Shown piece by piece: positions 16,439 to 24,946 of a stretch of DNA of 35,585 nt. Below the pieces are notes generated by a model. The model was not told the origin of the DNA. It was given only the letters and a program-made list of their open reading frames with translations, and did no database searches. This DNA comes from Thermomicrobiales bacterium. GTDB taxonomy: Bacteria > Chloroflexota > Chloroflexia > Thermomicrobiales > UBA6265. The stretch spans positions 1 through 35,585 of the forward strand of contig JAICKJ010000004.1 of the NCBI GenBank assembly GCA_025928015.1, written 5' to 3'. The first letter of the stretch is position 1, and every line of letters begins with the position of its first letter. The position numbers and the translations under genes were made by a program.

Positions 16439-17614
16439 CTAGAAGCGATCCGGCGGGTAGATATACGGGAACCGTCGCGGAAAGAGTGCCACGAGGACGG
16501 ACGTGACGTCCGGCGGCAGGCCGAGGCGGGCCAGTTGGTCGGACGGTTGCAGGCCGCCGAAGACGAGGCGGGCCAGCTCACCCGGACTGATGGCGGCCCG
16601 CAATGCGGGCCCATCCTCGCTCCCCTCGACGACGCGCGCGCGGCCGGGACCGAGGCGCAGCCGCGCGCGGTCCTCGCCAGAATCGAAGACGAGATCGCCC
16701 TGGTAGGTGGATCCCGCCTGGGTCCAGACCCGTTCCAGCTCCGGCTGGATCGCCCGCATCAGCGCGGCGACGCCGGTGACGCGGCCCATGAACTCGCCGT
16801 CGCGGCTCGGACGCCGGATGAGGAGGGAGGTGCGGAGCTTGACGGCGAGTCCGAGTGGCCCCTCGTCGGGTATCCCGAGCTCGATCACGTCGGCCGCGCG
16901 TTCGGTCGCCCAGGCGGCGCAGAGCGCCAGCACGGCGTCGGCCCCGTCGGCTTCACGGGCGAATGCCTCCGCCAGCTTGAGGCCGCCGGGCATGTAATTC
17001 TCCCACTGGCGCAGCCACCAGAACGAGCTGCCGCGCCAGGCGTAGCCGCCAATCGCGCCGTCCGGATCGACCGCGACCCGGCATTCGTCGGCGCCGCGCT
17101 CGACCTGCCCACGCAAGGCCGCCCAGGCGCCGCGACCCGACGGCCGCACGACCGCCGCGGTCGCGGTGGCCGTCGCCGCCTCGTAGATCGCCCGGATGGC
17201 GCCGAGGTCGCCCCCGGCCGCGGGCCGCGCGCTCCAGCCCGTTGGCATCGCCGGGGCGTCGCCCAGCTCCAGCCGCAGCACGGTCTCCGGCCCGAGGGTC
17301 GCGTAGCCGTATTTCGGGTAGAAGTCCTGGATGCCGTAGAGCATCGTGACCGGGGCGTCGCCCTCGCGCATGCGCTGGACAGCGGCCTCCATCACCCGGC
17401 GCGAGTAGCCGCGGTGGCGCAGGTCCTCCGGCGTGGCGACGTCGCCGATGCCGTCCATCCGCAGCGTCGCGAGGCCGTAGCGCAGGGTGAAGGGCACGAT
17501 GAAGGCGCGGCTCGCCTCGCGGTCGCCGAGGTAGAGCGCGGTGCGGGTCGAGCCATCCGGCTCCGGGGTGAAGCGCAGCTCGGGGGCGACATCGGGCGCA
17601 TCGATGGTCGGCAT
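16439..17614 (-). CDS. GNAT-family N-acetyltransferase, Eis-like
   Basis: 391-residue protein with the layout of Eis-type acetyltransferases: two GNAT domains followed by an SCP2-like C-terminal domain. In the first GNAT domain the acetyl-CoA-binding region is GIGDVATPEDLRHRGYSRRV (residues 55-74, with R-x-x-G-Y), followed by MLYGIQDFYPKYGY (91-104). The Phe-Tyr-x-x-x-Gly-Tyr pattern is typical of these enzymes. Residues about 290-391 are consistent with the SCP2-like lid. Eis relatives acetylate aminoglycosides or protein lysines; which applies here is unknown. A GTGAAAGGACC ribosome-binding site precedes ATG 17614. It lies 18 bases after the malic enzyme gene on the same strand. Confidence 0.85.
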   Translation of the reverse strand: MPTIDAPDVAPELRFTPEPDGSTRTALYLGDREASRAFIVPFTLRYGLATLRMDGIGDVATPEDLRHRGYSRRVMEAAVQRMREGDAPVTMLYGIQDFYPKYGYATLGPETVLRLELGDAPAMPTGWSARPAAGGDLGAIRAIYEAATATATAAVVRPSGRGAWAALRGQVERGADECRVAVDPDGAIGGYAWRGSSFWWLRQWENYMPGGLKLAEAFAREADGADAVLALCAAWATERAADVIELGIPDEGPLGLAVKLRTSLLIRRPSRDGEFMGRVTGVAALMRAIQPELERVWTQAGSTYQGDLVFDSGEDRARLRLGPGRARVVEGSEDGPALRAAISPGELARLVFGGLQPSDQLARLGLPPDVTSVLVALFPRRFPYIYPPDRF

Positions 17615-17632
17615 CGCGGTCCTTTCACATCG

Positions 17633-20275
17633 TTACCAGGTCGAGGCGGTGGTGCCTTCGTAGACGATATCGCGGCAGCGGGCCTCGATCTCGTTCGGGT
17701 CGCAGGCGACCCGGGCCAGCCCGGTTTCGCAGGCCGCCTGGGCGACGGCGGCGGCGACCTTGCCGGCGACGCGCAGATCGAGGCTGTCCGGGATCAGGAA
17801 CTCGGGCGAGAGCTGATCGGGCGTCACCAGATCGGCGATGGCGTGGGCGGCGGCGGTTTTCATCTCGTCGTTGACGCCGGCCGCCTTGACGTCCAGCGCG
17901 CCCCGGAAGACGCCCGGGAAGGCGAGCGAATTGTTGATCTGGTTCGGGTAGTCGCTGCGGCCGGTCGCGATGGCCAGCGCGCCGGCCTTGCGCGCCTGCT
18001 CGGGCAGGATTTCCGGCATCGGGTTGGCGAGCGCGAAGACGATCGGCCGCGGTGCCATCGACGTGATCATCTCCATCGTGAAGGTGCCGGGCCCGGAGAG
18101 CCCGATCAGGACATCCACGCCGGCGACGACGTCGGCGAGGCTGCCTTCGACCGCGTCCCGGTTGGTCACCTCGGCGATGGCCTGTTTGGAAGCATCCATG
18201 TGCTCGGTCCGGCCGGCGTAGATCGCGCCGTGCCGGTCGCAGAGGATGACGTCGTCGACCCCGAGCGCGAGCAGCAGCTTGGCGACGGCGACGCCGGCCG
18301 AGCCGGCGCCATTGATGACGACCTTGAGCTCGCCCAGCTCGTTGCCGCGCAGCTTGGCGGCGTTGATCAGACCGGCCGCGACGACGATCGCCGTGCCGTG
18401 CTGGTCGTCGTGGAAGACCGGCATGTCGAGCGCGGCCCGCAGCTTCGTCTCGATCTCGAAGCAGCGCGGGGCGCTGATGTCCTCCAGGTTGATGCCGCCG
18501 AAGGACGGCGCGATGGCGCTGACGATGCGCACGATCTCGTCCGGGTCGCGGGCGGCGAGACAGATCGGGAAGGCCTCGACGCCGGCGAGCGACTGGAAGA
18601 GCACGGCCTTGCCCTCCATCACCGGCAGCGCCGCCTGTGGCCCGATATCACCCAGGCCGAGCACCGCCGAGCCGTCGGTGACGATGGCGACGAGGTTGCC
18701 CTTGGCGGTCAGCTCGGTGACCTTGGCGGGGTCGGCCTTGATGACCTGGGCGGGCAAGAGCGCCTTGGGTGGCAGGTGGAGTAGGTTGAGGATGTGGTGG
18801 TCGCGCACCGGGATCTTGCTGCGGATTTCGAGCACGCCGTGGTGTCGCCTGCGCAGGTCGATCGCCTCGTCGTGGAGGTTCTTCGCCGCCACGCGCACGC
18901 TCGGCTTGGCCGGCTCCAGCCGCCCCTCGTAGACGAAGCGGCGGGTGTTCTCGGCCACGGTCTCCGGCGAGACGTCCCGGCCGGCCTCGCCGGTCTCCAG
19001 CGCGCCGCGGACGACGGCGGCGGCGATGGCCGGGGCGACCCGGAAGTCGAAGATGCGGGGCACGATGTGGTCGGCGTGCAGCTCGTCGGGCTCGACCATG
19101 TCGGCGAGCGCGCGGGCGGCGTACAGCAACATGCGGAGGCGGATGTTGCGTGCCCGCGAGGCGAGCAGCCCGCGAAAGAAGCCCGGAAAGACGAGCGAGA
19201 CGTCCATCGTGTTCTGGTAGTCGGAGCGACCGGTGGCCACGACCCGGGCGCCGCCGGCCCGGGCGGCTTCGGGCGAGATCTCCGGCTGTGGCACGGCGAG
19301 CGCGAAGACGATCGGGTCGGGCGCCATCTCGCGGACCATGTCGTCGGTGACAATATCGCCGGTCGAGAGGCCGATGAAGACATCGGCGTGGCGCAACATC
19401 GCCTTGAGCGACCCCTTGCGCTGCTCGTGGTTCGTCTCCTTGGCGACGTAGGACTTGGCCCAGTTCATTCGCTCGGGCCGATAGCGGTAGATGGCGCCGG
19501 CGCGGTCGCAGACGACGAGCCGGCGGACGCCGGCGCGGGTCAGCAAGCGGGCGACGCCGATGCCGGCGATGCCGGCGCCGCTGATGACGACCGAGACGTC
19601 CTCCAGCCGCTTCTTCGTTACCTTCAGGGCGTTGTAGAGGGCGCCGAGGACGAGGATGGCGGTGCCGTGGTGCTGGTTCGAGAAGATCGGGACGTTACAG
19701 GCCTTCTCCAGCTCGTCGGCGATGGAGAAGGCGCGCGGGGTCGAGATGTCGTCGAGGCAGATGGCGCCGAAGGTCGGGGAGATGGCGAGGCCGGTCTCGA
19801 CGATCTCGCTCACCTCGGTCGTGGCGAGGCAGATCGGCATGGCGTCGATGCCGGCGAACGTCTTGAACATGACGCTCTTGCCCTCGGCGATCGGGATTTC
19901 CGCCTCGGGCGGCCCGCCCTCGCGGCCGAAGAGATCGGAGCCATCGGAGAGGATGGCGACGGTGTTGCCACGGCAGGTGAGATCGAACGATTCGAGCGGG
20001 TCTTCCTTGATCGCGAGGCAGGCCTCGGCGACGCCCGGCGTATAGACGAGCGAGAGGATGGCGCGGTCGCGGATCGGCACCTTGCTGCCGACGCCGATCA
20101 GGCCCTGATAGCGGCGGCGGTAGTCGAGCCCTTCATCTGAAAGGTCGAGCGCCGGCACGGCGGCGCCGTCGACTGCGGCCCGGGCGTCGTTCCGCCCGCC
20201 GTTGACTGCGCGGAGACGCACCGGCGAGGAGGCTGTGGCGGCGGTTGCCGCGCCCGATGGTTTGCCGTTGGTCAT
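17633..20275 (-). CDS. Tandem-duplicated malic enzyme, two units in one chain
   Basis: 880 residues containing two complete bacterial malic enzyme units (about 45-450 and 465-875); a single enzyme is usually 390-480. Malic enzyme decarboxylates malate to pyruvate with NAD(P). Unit 1 keeps the catalytic Tyr (VYTPGVAE, Tyr78) and EGK Lys133. It has lost the Asp pair (IFSNQHHGTA, Asn200-Gln201), the substrate Asn (ALAVPQPEI, Val328) and the NN pair (YQNTMDVS). Unit 2 keeps them all: INLEDI (598-599), VFHDDQHGTA (623-624), ALANPMPEI (Asn751), YPNQINNS (781-782) and Lys556. Its Tyr position is His500 (LLHLPPKA). Both keep a Rossmann glycine motif (GAGIAG 233-238; GAGSAG 656-661). So neither unit alone has a full active site, but together they have one. 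Start ATG 20275 is chosen because homology begins near residue 45; an upstream frame extension is open but has no support. Likely first in a transcript with the acetyltransferase gene. Confidence 0.9.
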   Translation of the reverse strand: MTNGKPSGAATAATASSPVRLRAVNGGRNDARAAVDGAAVPALDLSDEGLDYRRRYQGLIGVGSKVPIRDRAILSLVYTPGVAEACLAIKEDPLESFDLTCRGNTVAILSDGSDLFGREGGPPEAEIPIAEGKSVMFKTFAGIDAMPICLATTEVSEIVETGLAISPTFGAICLDDISTPRAFSIADELEKACNVPIFSNQHHGTAILVLGALYNALKVTKKRLEDVSVVISGAGIAGIGVARLLTRAGVRRLVVCDRAGAIYRYRPERMNWAKSYVAKETNHEQRKGSLKAMLRHADVFIGLSTGDIVTDDMVREMAPDPIVFALAVPQPEISPEAARAGGARVVATGRSDYQNTMDVSLVFPGFFRGLLASRARNIRLRMLLYAARALADMVEPDELHADHIVPRIFDFRVAPAIAAAVVRGALETGEAGRDVSPETVAENTRRFVYEGRLEPAKPSVRVAAKNLHDEAIDLRRRHHGVLEIRSKIPVRDHHILNLLHLPPKALLPAQVIKADPAKVTELTAKGNLVAIVTDGSAVLGLGDIGPQAALPVMEGKAVLFQSLAGVEAFPICLAARDPDEIVRIVSAIAPSFGGINLEDISAPRCFEIETKLRAALDMPVFHDDQHGTAIVVAAGLINAAKLRGNELGELKVVINGAGSAGVAVAKLLLALGVDDVILCDRHGAIYAGRTEHMDASKQAIAEVTNRDAVEGSLADVVAGVDVLIGLSGPGTFTMEMITSMAPRPIVFALANPMPEILPEQARKAGALAIATGRSDYPNQINNSLAFPGVFRGALDVKAAGVNDEMKTAAAHAIADLVTPDQLSPEFLIPDSLDLRVAGKVAAAVAQAACETGLARVACDPNEIEARCRDIVYEGTTASTW

Positions 20276-20387
20276 GATTGAAACAGCTCCGATGCGGTGG
20301 TTGCGTACAGCGGCTCCACCTGGGAACGAGCCACCGGCGAGAGCCAATGATGGGGACCGGCTCGCGTGGGGACGAGTCACTGTGTTC

Positions 20388-20415
20388 ATTCTACGCCACG
20401 TTGGCGAGATGTCTT
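20388..20415 (-). promoter_or_regulatory. Possible promoter of the malic enzyme gene
   Basis: On the minus strand AAGACA (20410-20415) is followed after 16 bases by TAGAAT (20388-20393), a good -10. The leader would be about 105 bases. Confidence 0.4.
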
Positions 20416-20453
20416 ATGACGACTGGAGCGCCCGGGAGAGTGGAAACGCGAGA

Positions 20454-20480
20454 ACGCCGTGACCTTCTAGGTCACGGCGT
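20454..20480. terminator. Perfect 12-bp hairpin upstream of the malic enzyme gene
   Basis: ACGCCGTGACCT (20454-20465), loop TCT, AGGTCACGGCGT (20469-20480). On the minus strand it is followed by TCTCGCGTTT, a weak T-rich tail. It could end lipoprotein transcripts before they enter the malic enzyme gene. Confidence 0.45.
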
Positions 20481-20546
20481 CGCCCAAACGCGCGGCCGGC
20501 GCAGGAGCCGTCTCCTCGCGGGTCGTCTGAGTCCGGAAGCATGCAC

Positions 20547-20578
20547 CCCGGACGGCGGAGCGGGCTCCGCCGTCCGGG
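20547..20578. terminator. Perfect 14-bp hairpin after the lipoprotein gene
   Basis: CCCGGACGGCGGAG (20547-20560), loop CGGG, CTCCGCCGTCCGGG (20565-20578). It starts 16 bases after the lipoprotein stop on the minus strand. No U-tract follows. With the second hairpin at 20454-20480 it separates the two transcription units. Confidence 0.55.
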
Positions 20579-20593
20579 AAGGTCAGATGCGAC

Positions 20594-20938
20594 CTAGCTG
20601 GCCGGGGACGCCTGGGGGCTCGCCACCGGGGACGCGCCCGGGCTGGCGACCGGCGATGCCGCCGGCGAAGCCATCGGGCTCGCGCCCGCGACCGGGCTGG
20701 CACCCGCGACCGGGCTCGCGCCCGCCGCTGGCGAAGCCGCTGGGCTGGCCACTGCCGAGGCAGCCGGGCTCTGCGCCGCCGAGGTGGTCGCGGCGGTCGT
20801 CGCCTGCGGCGCCACCGTCGGGGTCTTGCTACCGCCGCCGCCACAACTGACGAGCAGCAATGCGCTCAGACCGACCCCGGCCACCGCGGCGGCGCCGCGG
20901 CGACCTTGCGAACGAAGCAATTGACGTGGCGTGATCAC
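20594..20938 (-). CDS. Small lipoprotein with Ala-Ser-Pro repeats
   Basis: 114 residues. A basic N-terminus and a hydrophobic stretch (AAAVAGVGLSALLLVSC) end in a lipobox with Cys32, followed by GGGGSK, so it should be cleaved and lipid-anchored outside the membrane. The remainder is low complexity: Thr/Ala/Ser, then about eleven repeats of the type A-S-P-x-A. Such a stretch is extended and flexible and has no enzyme fold. It may be a spacer or wall-associated linker, or the gene may be a remnant of a larger lipoprotein. Start GTG 20938 has GGGAGGG upstream. Confidence 0.65.
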   Translation of the reverse strand: MITPRQLLRSQGRRGAAAVAGVGLSALLLVSCGGGGSKTPTVAPQATTAATTSAAQSPAASAVASPAASPAAGASPVAGASPVAGASPMASPAASPVASPGASPVASPQASPAS

Positions 20939-21393
20939 GTGACGTTACCCTCCCAAAAGCGATCTCGGACCCGGGAATGGCCGTGCGCACAAAAGGTGGC
21001 ATGCCCCGGCACCCTCTGAACCAATTCACACTAGCCGATATCTCGTACGCGAACAAGAGGAAAACGGACAAAGACTTGGCCGCGAGGCCATCGCCGCCTC
21101 ATTTTCGTTCCCTTGTTGACACGCGTCGATGCCGGTTTCTGGCCGGCGCGGGCCGCTGGCCCGGCGATTTCACTCACCCGACCGACCAATCCCGGCACCG
21201 TACTGCACGATGCGGGCCACATCGCCCACAACTGCCAAGGCTGGAGTCTACCAGATATTCAGGACACATCGCACACGCGACGGATGGCGCAGCGCCACAT
21301 GCGGGTCCGACGCACATCATCGATCGCCCCGCCGTATGCTTGACGGGCAATCGACCAGCCAGCCCGGGCCCGGGATTTGACGAGGAGCGACAC
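20939..21393. other. 455-base gap without a gene
   Basis: Divergent upstream space of the lipoprotein and phosphatase genes. On the minus strand TTGTTC-17-TAGTGT near 21030-21060 could be the lipoprotein promoter. On the plus strand TTGACA at 21116-21121 lacks a matching -10. Short open frames on both strands show no protein-like content. Confidence 0.4.
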
Positions 21394-22362
21394 GTGTCCA
21401 TGGAACAGACCAGCCAGCCGGCCGCCAGCGCGCAGCGCCCGTTCGCGGCCGAACTCGACGTCGCGATCGCGACCGCCCGGGCCGCGGCGGAGGTGATTGC
21501 GGAGTACTACGACGCGCACACCGCCGCGACCTATGAGAAAGGCGACGGCACGCCGGTGACGGATGCCGATCTGGCCGCCGACCGGGTCATCCGCGACCGC
21601 CTGGCGGCCGCGTTTCCGAAGGATGCGTTGCTGACGGAGGAAGGGAGCGACGACCTGGCGCGGATGGCCGAGGAACGCTGCTGGATCGTCGATCCGCTCG
21701 ACGGCACGGCGCAGTTCGTCGCCGGTACCGGCAATTTCGACGTGATGATCGCGCTGGTGATCGACCGCCGGCCGGTCGTCGCCGTCACCTGCCATCCGCC
21801 GACGGGGGATTGCCTCGCCGCCGTCCGCGGACAGGGCGCGTTTCGCCTGGTGGGCACGGACCGTTCGCCGGTGCGCATCACGCCGCTGCCCCCGGATGCG
21901 CCGCCTCGGATCCGCGTCTCGCGCTGGTATGGCGCCCAGCAGTTCACCGGCCAGATCGCGGCGATCGGGCGCCAGCTCGGCGGCCTGGTGCCGCCGGTCG
22001 CCGACGTGGGGTTCGCGCCGCGCGACTTCTTCGCCGCGCCGACGCCGTTCGACATCTTCCTCGGCCTGACACCCGTGGACGCGAAGAAGGTGGCCCAGGA
22101 GTGGGACATCGCCGCGCCGGACCTGATCGTCCACGAGGCGGGCGGCGTCTTCACCGACCTCTGGGGCCGGCTGCCGCGCTACAACAAGCGGGACACGAGC
22201 ATCAGCGGCGGCCTGCTGGTCGCCTGCGACCCGGCGACCCACGTCCGGGCGCTGGCGGCCGTCCACGCCGCTCTGGACCTGCCGGCCACGCCGCCGCCGC
22301 TGGATTTGGCGGAGGCGGCCCCCTCCCCCGGCCTCTCTCCCAACGCTGGGAGAGGGGCGTGA
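21394..22362 (+). CDS. Inositol-monophosphatase-family phosphatase (HisN/IMPase-like)
   Basis: 322-residue Mg-dependent, Li-sensitive type phosphatase. Motifs in order are GDGTPVTDADLAADR (first Asp), LLTEEGSDD (metal Glu pair), WIVDPLDGTAQF (the DPLDGT metal and catalytic motif) and EWDIAAPDLIVHEAGGVFTD (W-D-x-A-A-x-x-L-I metal Asp and G-G). Members act on inositol phosphates, histidinol phosphate or 3'-phosphoadenosine phosphates; the insertion around NFDVMIALVIDRRPV does not settle which. GTG 21394 has GGAG six bases upstream; ATG 21400 is close behind and possible. The last residues (SPGLSPNAGRGA) are translated from a hairpin repeat (22332-22357), so the natural C-terminus may originally have been shorter. 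Confidence 0.9.
   Translation: MSMEQTSQPAASAQRPFAAELDVAIATARAAAEVIAEYYDAHTAATYEKGDGTPVTDADLAADRVIRDRLAAAFPKDALLTEEGSDDLARMAEERCWIVDPLDGTAQFVAGTGNFDVMIALVIDRRPVVAVTCHPPTGDCLAAVRGQGAFRLVGTDRSPVRITPLPPDAPPRIRVSRWYGAQQFTGQIAAIGRQLGGLVPPVADVGFAPRDFFAAPTPFDIFLGLTPVDAKKVAQEWDIAAPDLIVHEAGGVFTDLWGRLPRYNKRDTSISGGLLVACDPATHVRALAAVHAALDLPATPPPLDLAEAAPSPGLSPNAGRGA
22332..22357. terminator. Hairpin at the end of the convergent phosphatase and nagB genes
   Basis: CCTCTCTCCCA (22332-22342) pairs with TGGGAGAGGGG (22347-22357) around ACGC, ten Watson-Crick pairs and one G-U. It lies inside the phosphatase 3' end and 16 bases from the nagB stop, so it can serve both. Hairpins of this CTCTCCC/GGGAGAG type are commonly repeated in GC-rich genomes. 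Confidence 0.5.
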
Positions 22363-22372
22363 CGACCGTGCC

Positions 22373-23125
22373 CTATTTGCTCAGGTGGGAGGCGGCGGCC
22401 TGGTCGGCGATGATCTCCAGGCGGTCGCCGGCGCGGCGGAGCAGGGAGCCGGGGACGTCGGTCGTCTCCGGGCCCTCCAGGACCTTGTGCAAAATGTCCG
22501 CCTTGCGCTCGCCGCTGACGATCAGGACGATGCGGTCGGCGCCGAGGATGGTGCCGAGCCCCATGGTGATCGCCTGGTCCGGGATCTCCGCCTTGCCGTC
22601 GAAATAGGCCTCCGATTGGGCGATGGAGCGCGGGGTGAGGTCGAGGACGCGGGTCGGCGCGTCAGGGCCGGAACCGGGCTCGTTGAAGGCGATGTGCCCG
22701 TTCGGGCCGAGACCGACGACGGCCAGCTTCAGCCCGCCGAGCGCGGCGATATCGGCCTCATACTGCTGCGCCGCCGCCTGCGGATCGGGCGCCGCCGACG
22801 GGATGAAGTGAATGTGCTCCCGCGGGATGCCGGCCGGCTTCAGGAACGCCTGGATCAGCCAGTGGGTGAGACTCGCCTCGTCCTCGGGCGTCACGCCCAG
22901 ATACTCGTCGAGGCAGAAGATGTGGGTGTGGGAGACGTCGAGCGCGCCGGCCTGGATGCGCGCGACGAGGTCCTGGTACATGCCGAGCGGCGTCTCGCCG
23001 GTCGGCACGGTGATGGCGCCATCGGGCGCGGCGGTGACCACCGACGCGACGCGGTCCGCCGCCAACCGGCTCATCTCGTCATAGTCCGCGACGACGGTCA
23101 GCGTCAGTTGCCTCGCCCCTGCCAT
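22373..23125 (-). CDS. nagB: Glucosamine-6-phosphate deaminase
   Basis: 250-residue enzyme that converts glucosamine-6-phosphate to fructose-6-phosphate and ammonia. It feeds amino sugars into glycolysis in the cytoplasm. Family landmarks are PTGETPLGMY (phosphate site, 41-50), FCLDEYLG (Asp73, the ring-proton acceptor), VGLGPNGHIAFNEPGS (137-152, His144 ring opening, then Glu149) and ITMGLGTILGA. The length matches the short bacterial NagB forms. ATG 23125 is preferred because GGAGGGG lies five bases upstream; an earlier GTG-type extension of ten residues lacks this. No other amino-sugar gene is adjacent. Confidence 0.93.
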   Translation of the reverse strand: MAGARQLTLTVVADYDEMSRLAADRVASVVTAAPDGAITVPTGETPLGMYQDLVARIQAGALDVSHTHIFCLDEYLGVTPEDEASLTHWLIQAFLKPAGIPREHIHFIPSAAPDPQAAAQQYEADIAALGGLKLAVVGLGPNGHIAFNEPGSGPDAPTRVLDLTPRSIAQSEAYFDGKAEIPDQAITMGLGTILGADRIVLIVSGERKADILHKVLEGPETTDVPGSLLRRAGDRLEIIADQAAASHLSK

Positions 23126-23242
23126 GCCCACCCCTCCGTGACTCAGGTCCACCATGCCTCGCCGGAGCCACCCACGCGGGCGATCCCGTTGAGAAGCATG
23201 GTACCCGAGGACGGGGAGCGCAACCGGGAATGGTGGGGACGC

Positions 23243-23806
23243 TCAGTCGCCCGAGGCGGCCGCGCGCGGCTGGCGGGTCGGCCCTGGGGGGCGGAGGACC
23301 CGGGGCCGCAGGCGGCGGGTGATCTCGGCGGTGAGCGTCGCGGCCGCCCGCAACCGGTCGACATCCTCGTAGGCGAGCACGGCGGCCATGAGGCCGGCCC
23401 GCGGCAGATGCCAGAAGCCGGGGGCCGCGGAGAGGTCGATCGCCGGCTCGCGGGCTGCCTCGGCGAAGGCCAGCCGCGCCGCCTCATAGTCACCGGTGTG
23501 GGCGTTGAAGAGCCCGCGCACGACCGCGGCGCGCGCCCGGCGCTCGCCGAGGCTGATGGTACCGTCCGCCTCGCGGCCCAGCAATTGGGGATGGCGTCGC
23601 CAGGGAAACGTGACCGGCGCCAGCGCGTCCTCGACCTCGCGCGCGACTGGCGCCACGTCGTCCGGCGGGACGATGCGCAAGGGCGGCGAGAAGGGCGCGG
23701 CGGCCTGGCGGCGCCCACGCATCCGATCCAGCAGCGCTCGCAGGAGCGCGCCGATCGGTTCGCCGCGCGTCTCCAGATCAACCATCGCGAGACTCGTGAG
23801 CAACAT
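23243..23806 (-). CDS. Hypothetical protein with a TPR-like segment
   Basis: 187 residues, soluble and helical. VVRGLFNAHTGDYEAARLAF, followed by AEAA, resembles a single tetratricopeptide unit. The rest, including RIVPPDDVAPVAREVEDALA and the Pro/Arg-rich end, is unrecognised. ATG 23806 is preceded by GAGGGGTG. It is divergent from the sirtuin operon. Codon use is typical of the window. Confidence 0.65.
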   Translation of the reverse strand: MLLTSLAMVDLETRGEPIGALLRALLDRMRGRRQAAAPFSPPLRIVPPDDVAPVAREVEDALAPVTFPWRRHPQLLGREADGTISLGERRARAAVVRGLFNAHTGDYEAARLAFAEAAREPAIDLSAAPGFWHLPRAGLMAAVLAYEDVDRLRAAATLTAEITRRLRPRVLRPPGPTRQPRAAASGD

Positions 23807-24003
23807 CTGTCACCCCTCCCCAACCAGGGCCTCACGCGGGCAACCGGCATCCCGGCCGGCATACGGCCCACGCTGTGGCGAATCCGGACGCAACGCCATG
23901 CTCCGGTGGGCGTCCCACCGCGCCCGGAGCAGCCGGAGGGGCCGAACGACGGGGCTCGTGCGGGGAGCTATCGGTGACCCGTTGGCAACGCTTACGTACG
24001 GCG

Positions 24004-24032
24004 ATGCTACCACGTCCCGTGTCCGTACACAA
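24004..24032 (-). promoter_or_regulatory. Possible promoter of the TPR-like gene
   Basis: TTGTGT (24027-24032) and TAGCAT (24004-24009) on the minus strand with 17-base spacing. Each hexamer matches the consensus at four of six positions. The leader would be about 190 bases. Confidence 0.3.
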
Positions 24033-24094
24033 GATGCGAACCGGCGGTCGATCCGGCGCTGCTGTATCATCGGCACGGTTCACAGGAGGAGCGA

Positions 24095-24946
24095 TTGGAC
24101 CGACGCGACATGAGTGATGAGCGGACGCGCAACCGGGCCGCGTTCCGCGAACTGGCGACGCTGCTGACGGGCAGCGCGCGGGTCGTGGCACTGACCGGCG
24201 CCGGTATCAGCACGGAGTCCGGCATCCCCGATTACCGGGGGCCGAACGGGGTCTGGGCGCAACGGCGCATCCCGCGGATCGAGGACGTACGGACCGATCC
24301 CGCGGCGCAGGCGGCCTACTGGCGCGAACGCCGGGAGCGCTTTCCCGAAATGCTGGCGCGGCAGCCGAACGCCGGGCACCTGGCGCTGGCGCGCCTGGAG
24401 CAACGCGGCAAGCTGCGGGCGGTGATCACCCAGAACATCGACGGACTGCACCAGAAGGCGGGAAACGATCCGGCGACGGTGTACGAGCTGCACGGCTCGA
24501 CGCTGCGCGTCCGCTGCCTGAATTGCGGACGGATTTACGAAAGTACGGATATGCAGCGCATACTGGAAGCCGATGAGGAGGTGCCGGTCTGCCCGGTCTG
24601 CGGCGGCCCGTTGCGCTCGGCGACGATCCTTTTCGGCGAGCCGCTACCGCGCAACGTGCTGACGGCCGCGGCGACCGCCGCCCGCCAGAGCGACCTGATG
24701 CTGGTGGTCGGAAGCTCGCTGGTCGTCAATCCGGCCGCGCAACTGCCGCGGCTCACCCGGGACGCCGGCGGCGCTGTCGCCATCATCAACCGGACGCCGA
24801 CGCCGCTCGACCGCGACGCCGACCTCGTGCTGCGGACGGGCGCCGGCGCGACGCTGGACGCGCTGACGCGCCGGGTGCTGGATGGGGAGAGCGGCCTGGA
24901 GCTGCCGGATGAGGCGCTGGTGACGCCGGAAGGAGCCGCGGGATGA
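24095..24946 (+). CDS. NAD-dependent protein deacylase, Sir2 family
   Basis: 283-residue sirtuin that removes acyl groups from protein lysines using NAD and releasing O-acyl-ADP-ribose. Motifs are [16 protein letters not shown] (34-49, NAD site), [12 protein letters not shown] (112-123), ELHGS with catalytic His133, a zinc ribbon with Cys141, Cys144, Cys166 and Cys169, and [15 protein letters not shown]. All catalytic residues are present. I chose TTG 24095 because AGGAGGAG lies directly upstream; ATG 24110 is an alternative but far from a ribosome-binding site. It overlaps the thioesterase gene by ATGA, so both should be coordinately made. Confidence 0.93.
   Translation: MDRRDMSDERTRNRAAFRELATLLTGSARVVALTGAGISTESGIPDYRGPNGVWAQRRIPRIEDVRTDPAAQAAYWRERRERFPEMLARQPNAGHLALARLEQRGKLRAVITQNIDGLHQKAGNDPATVYELHGSTLRVRCLNCGRIYESTDMQRILEADEEVPVCPVCGGPLRSATILFGEPLPRNVLTAAATAARQSDLMLVVGSSLVVNPAAQLPRLTRDAGGAVAIINRTPTPLDRDADLVLRTGAGATLDALTRRVLDGESGLELPDEALVTPEGAAG

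Noticed and set aside
16535-18784. Very long plus-strand frame (749 codons) across the acetyltransferase and malic enzyme genes
   Set aside because: Antisense of well-supported genes; long open antisense frames are common at this GC content.
20620-20800. Tandem DNA repeat as a CRISPR-like array
   Set aside because: The repeats are codon-level Ala-Ser-Pro units inside a lipoprotein gene, with no spacers.
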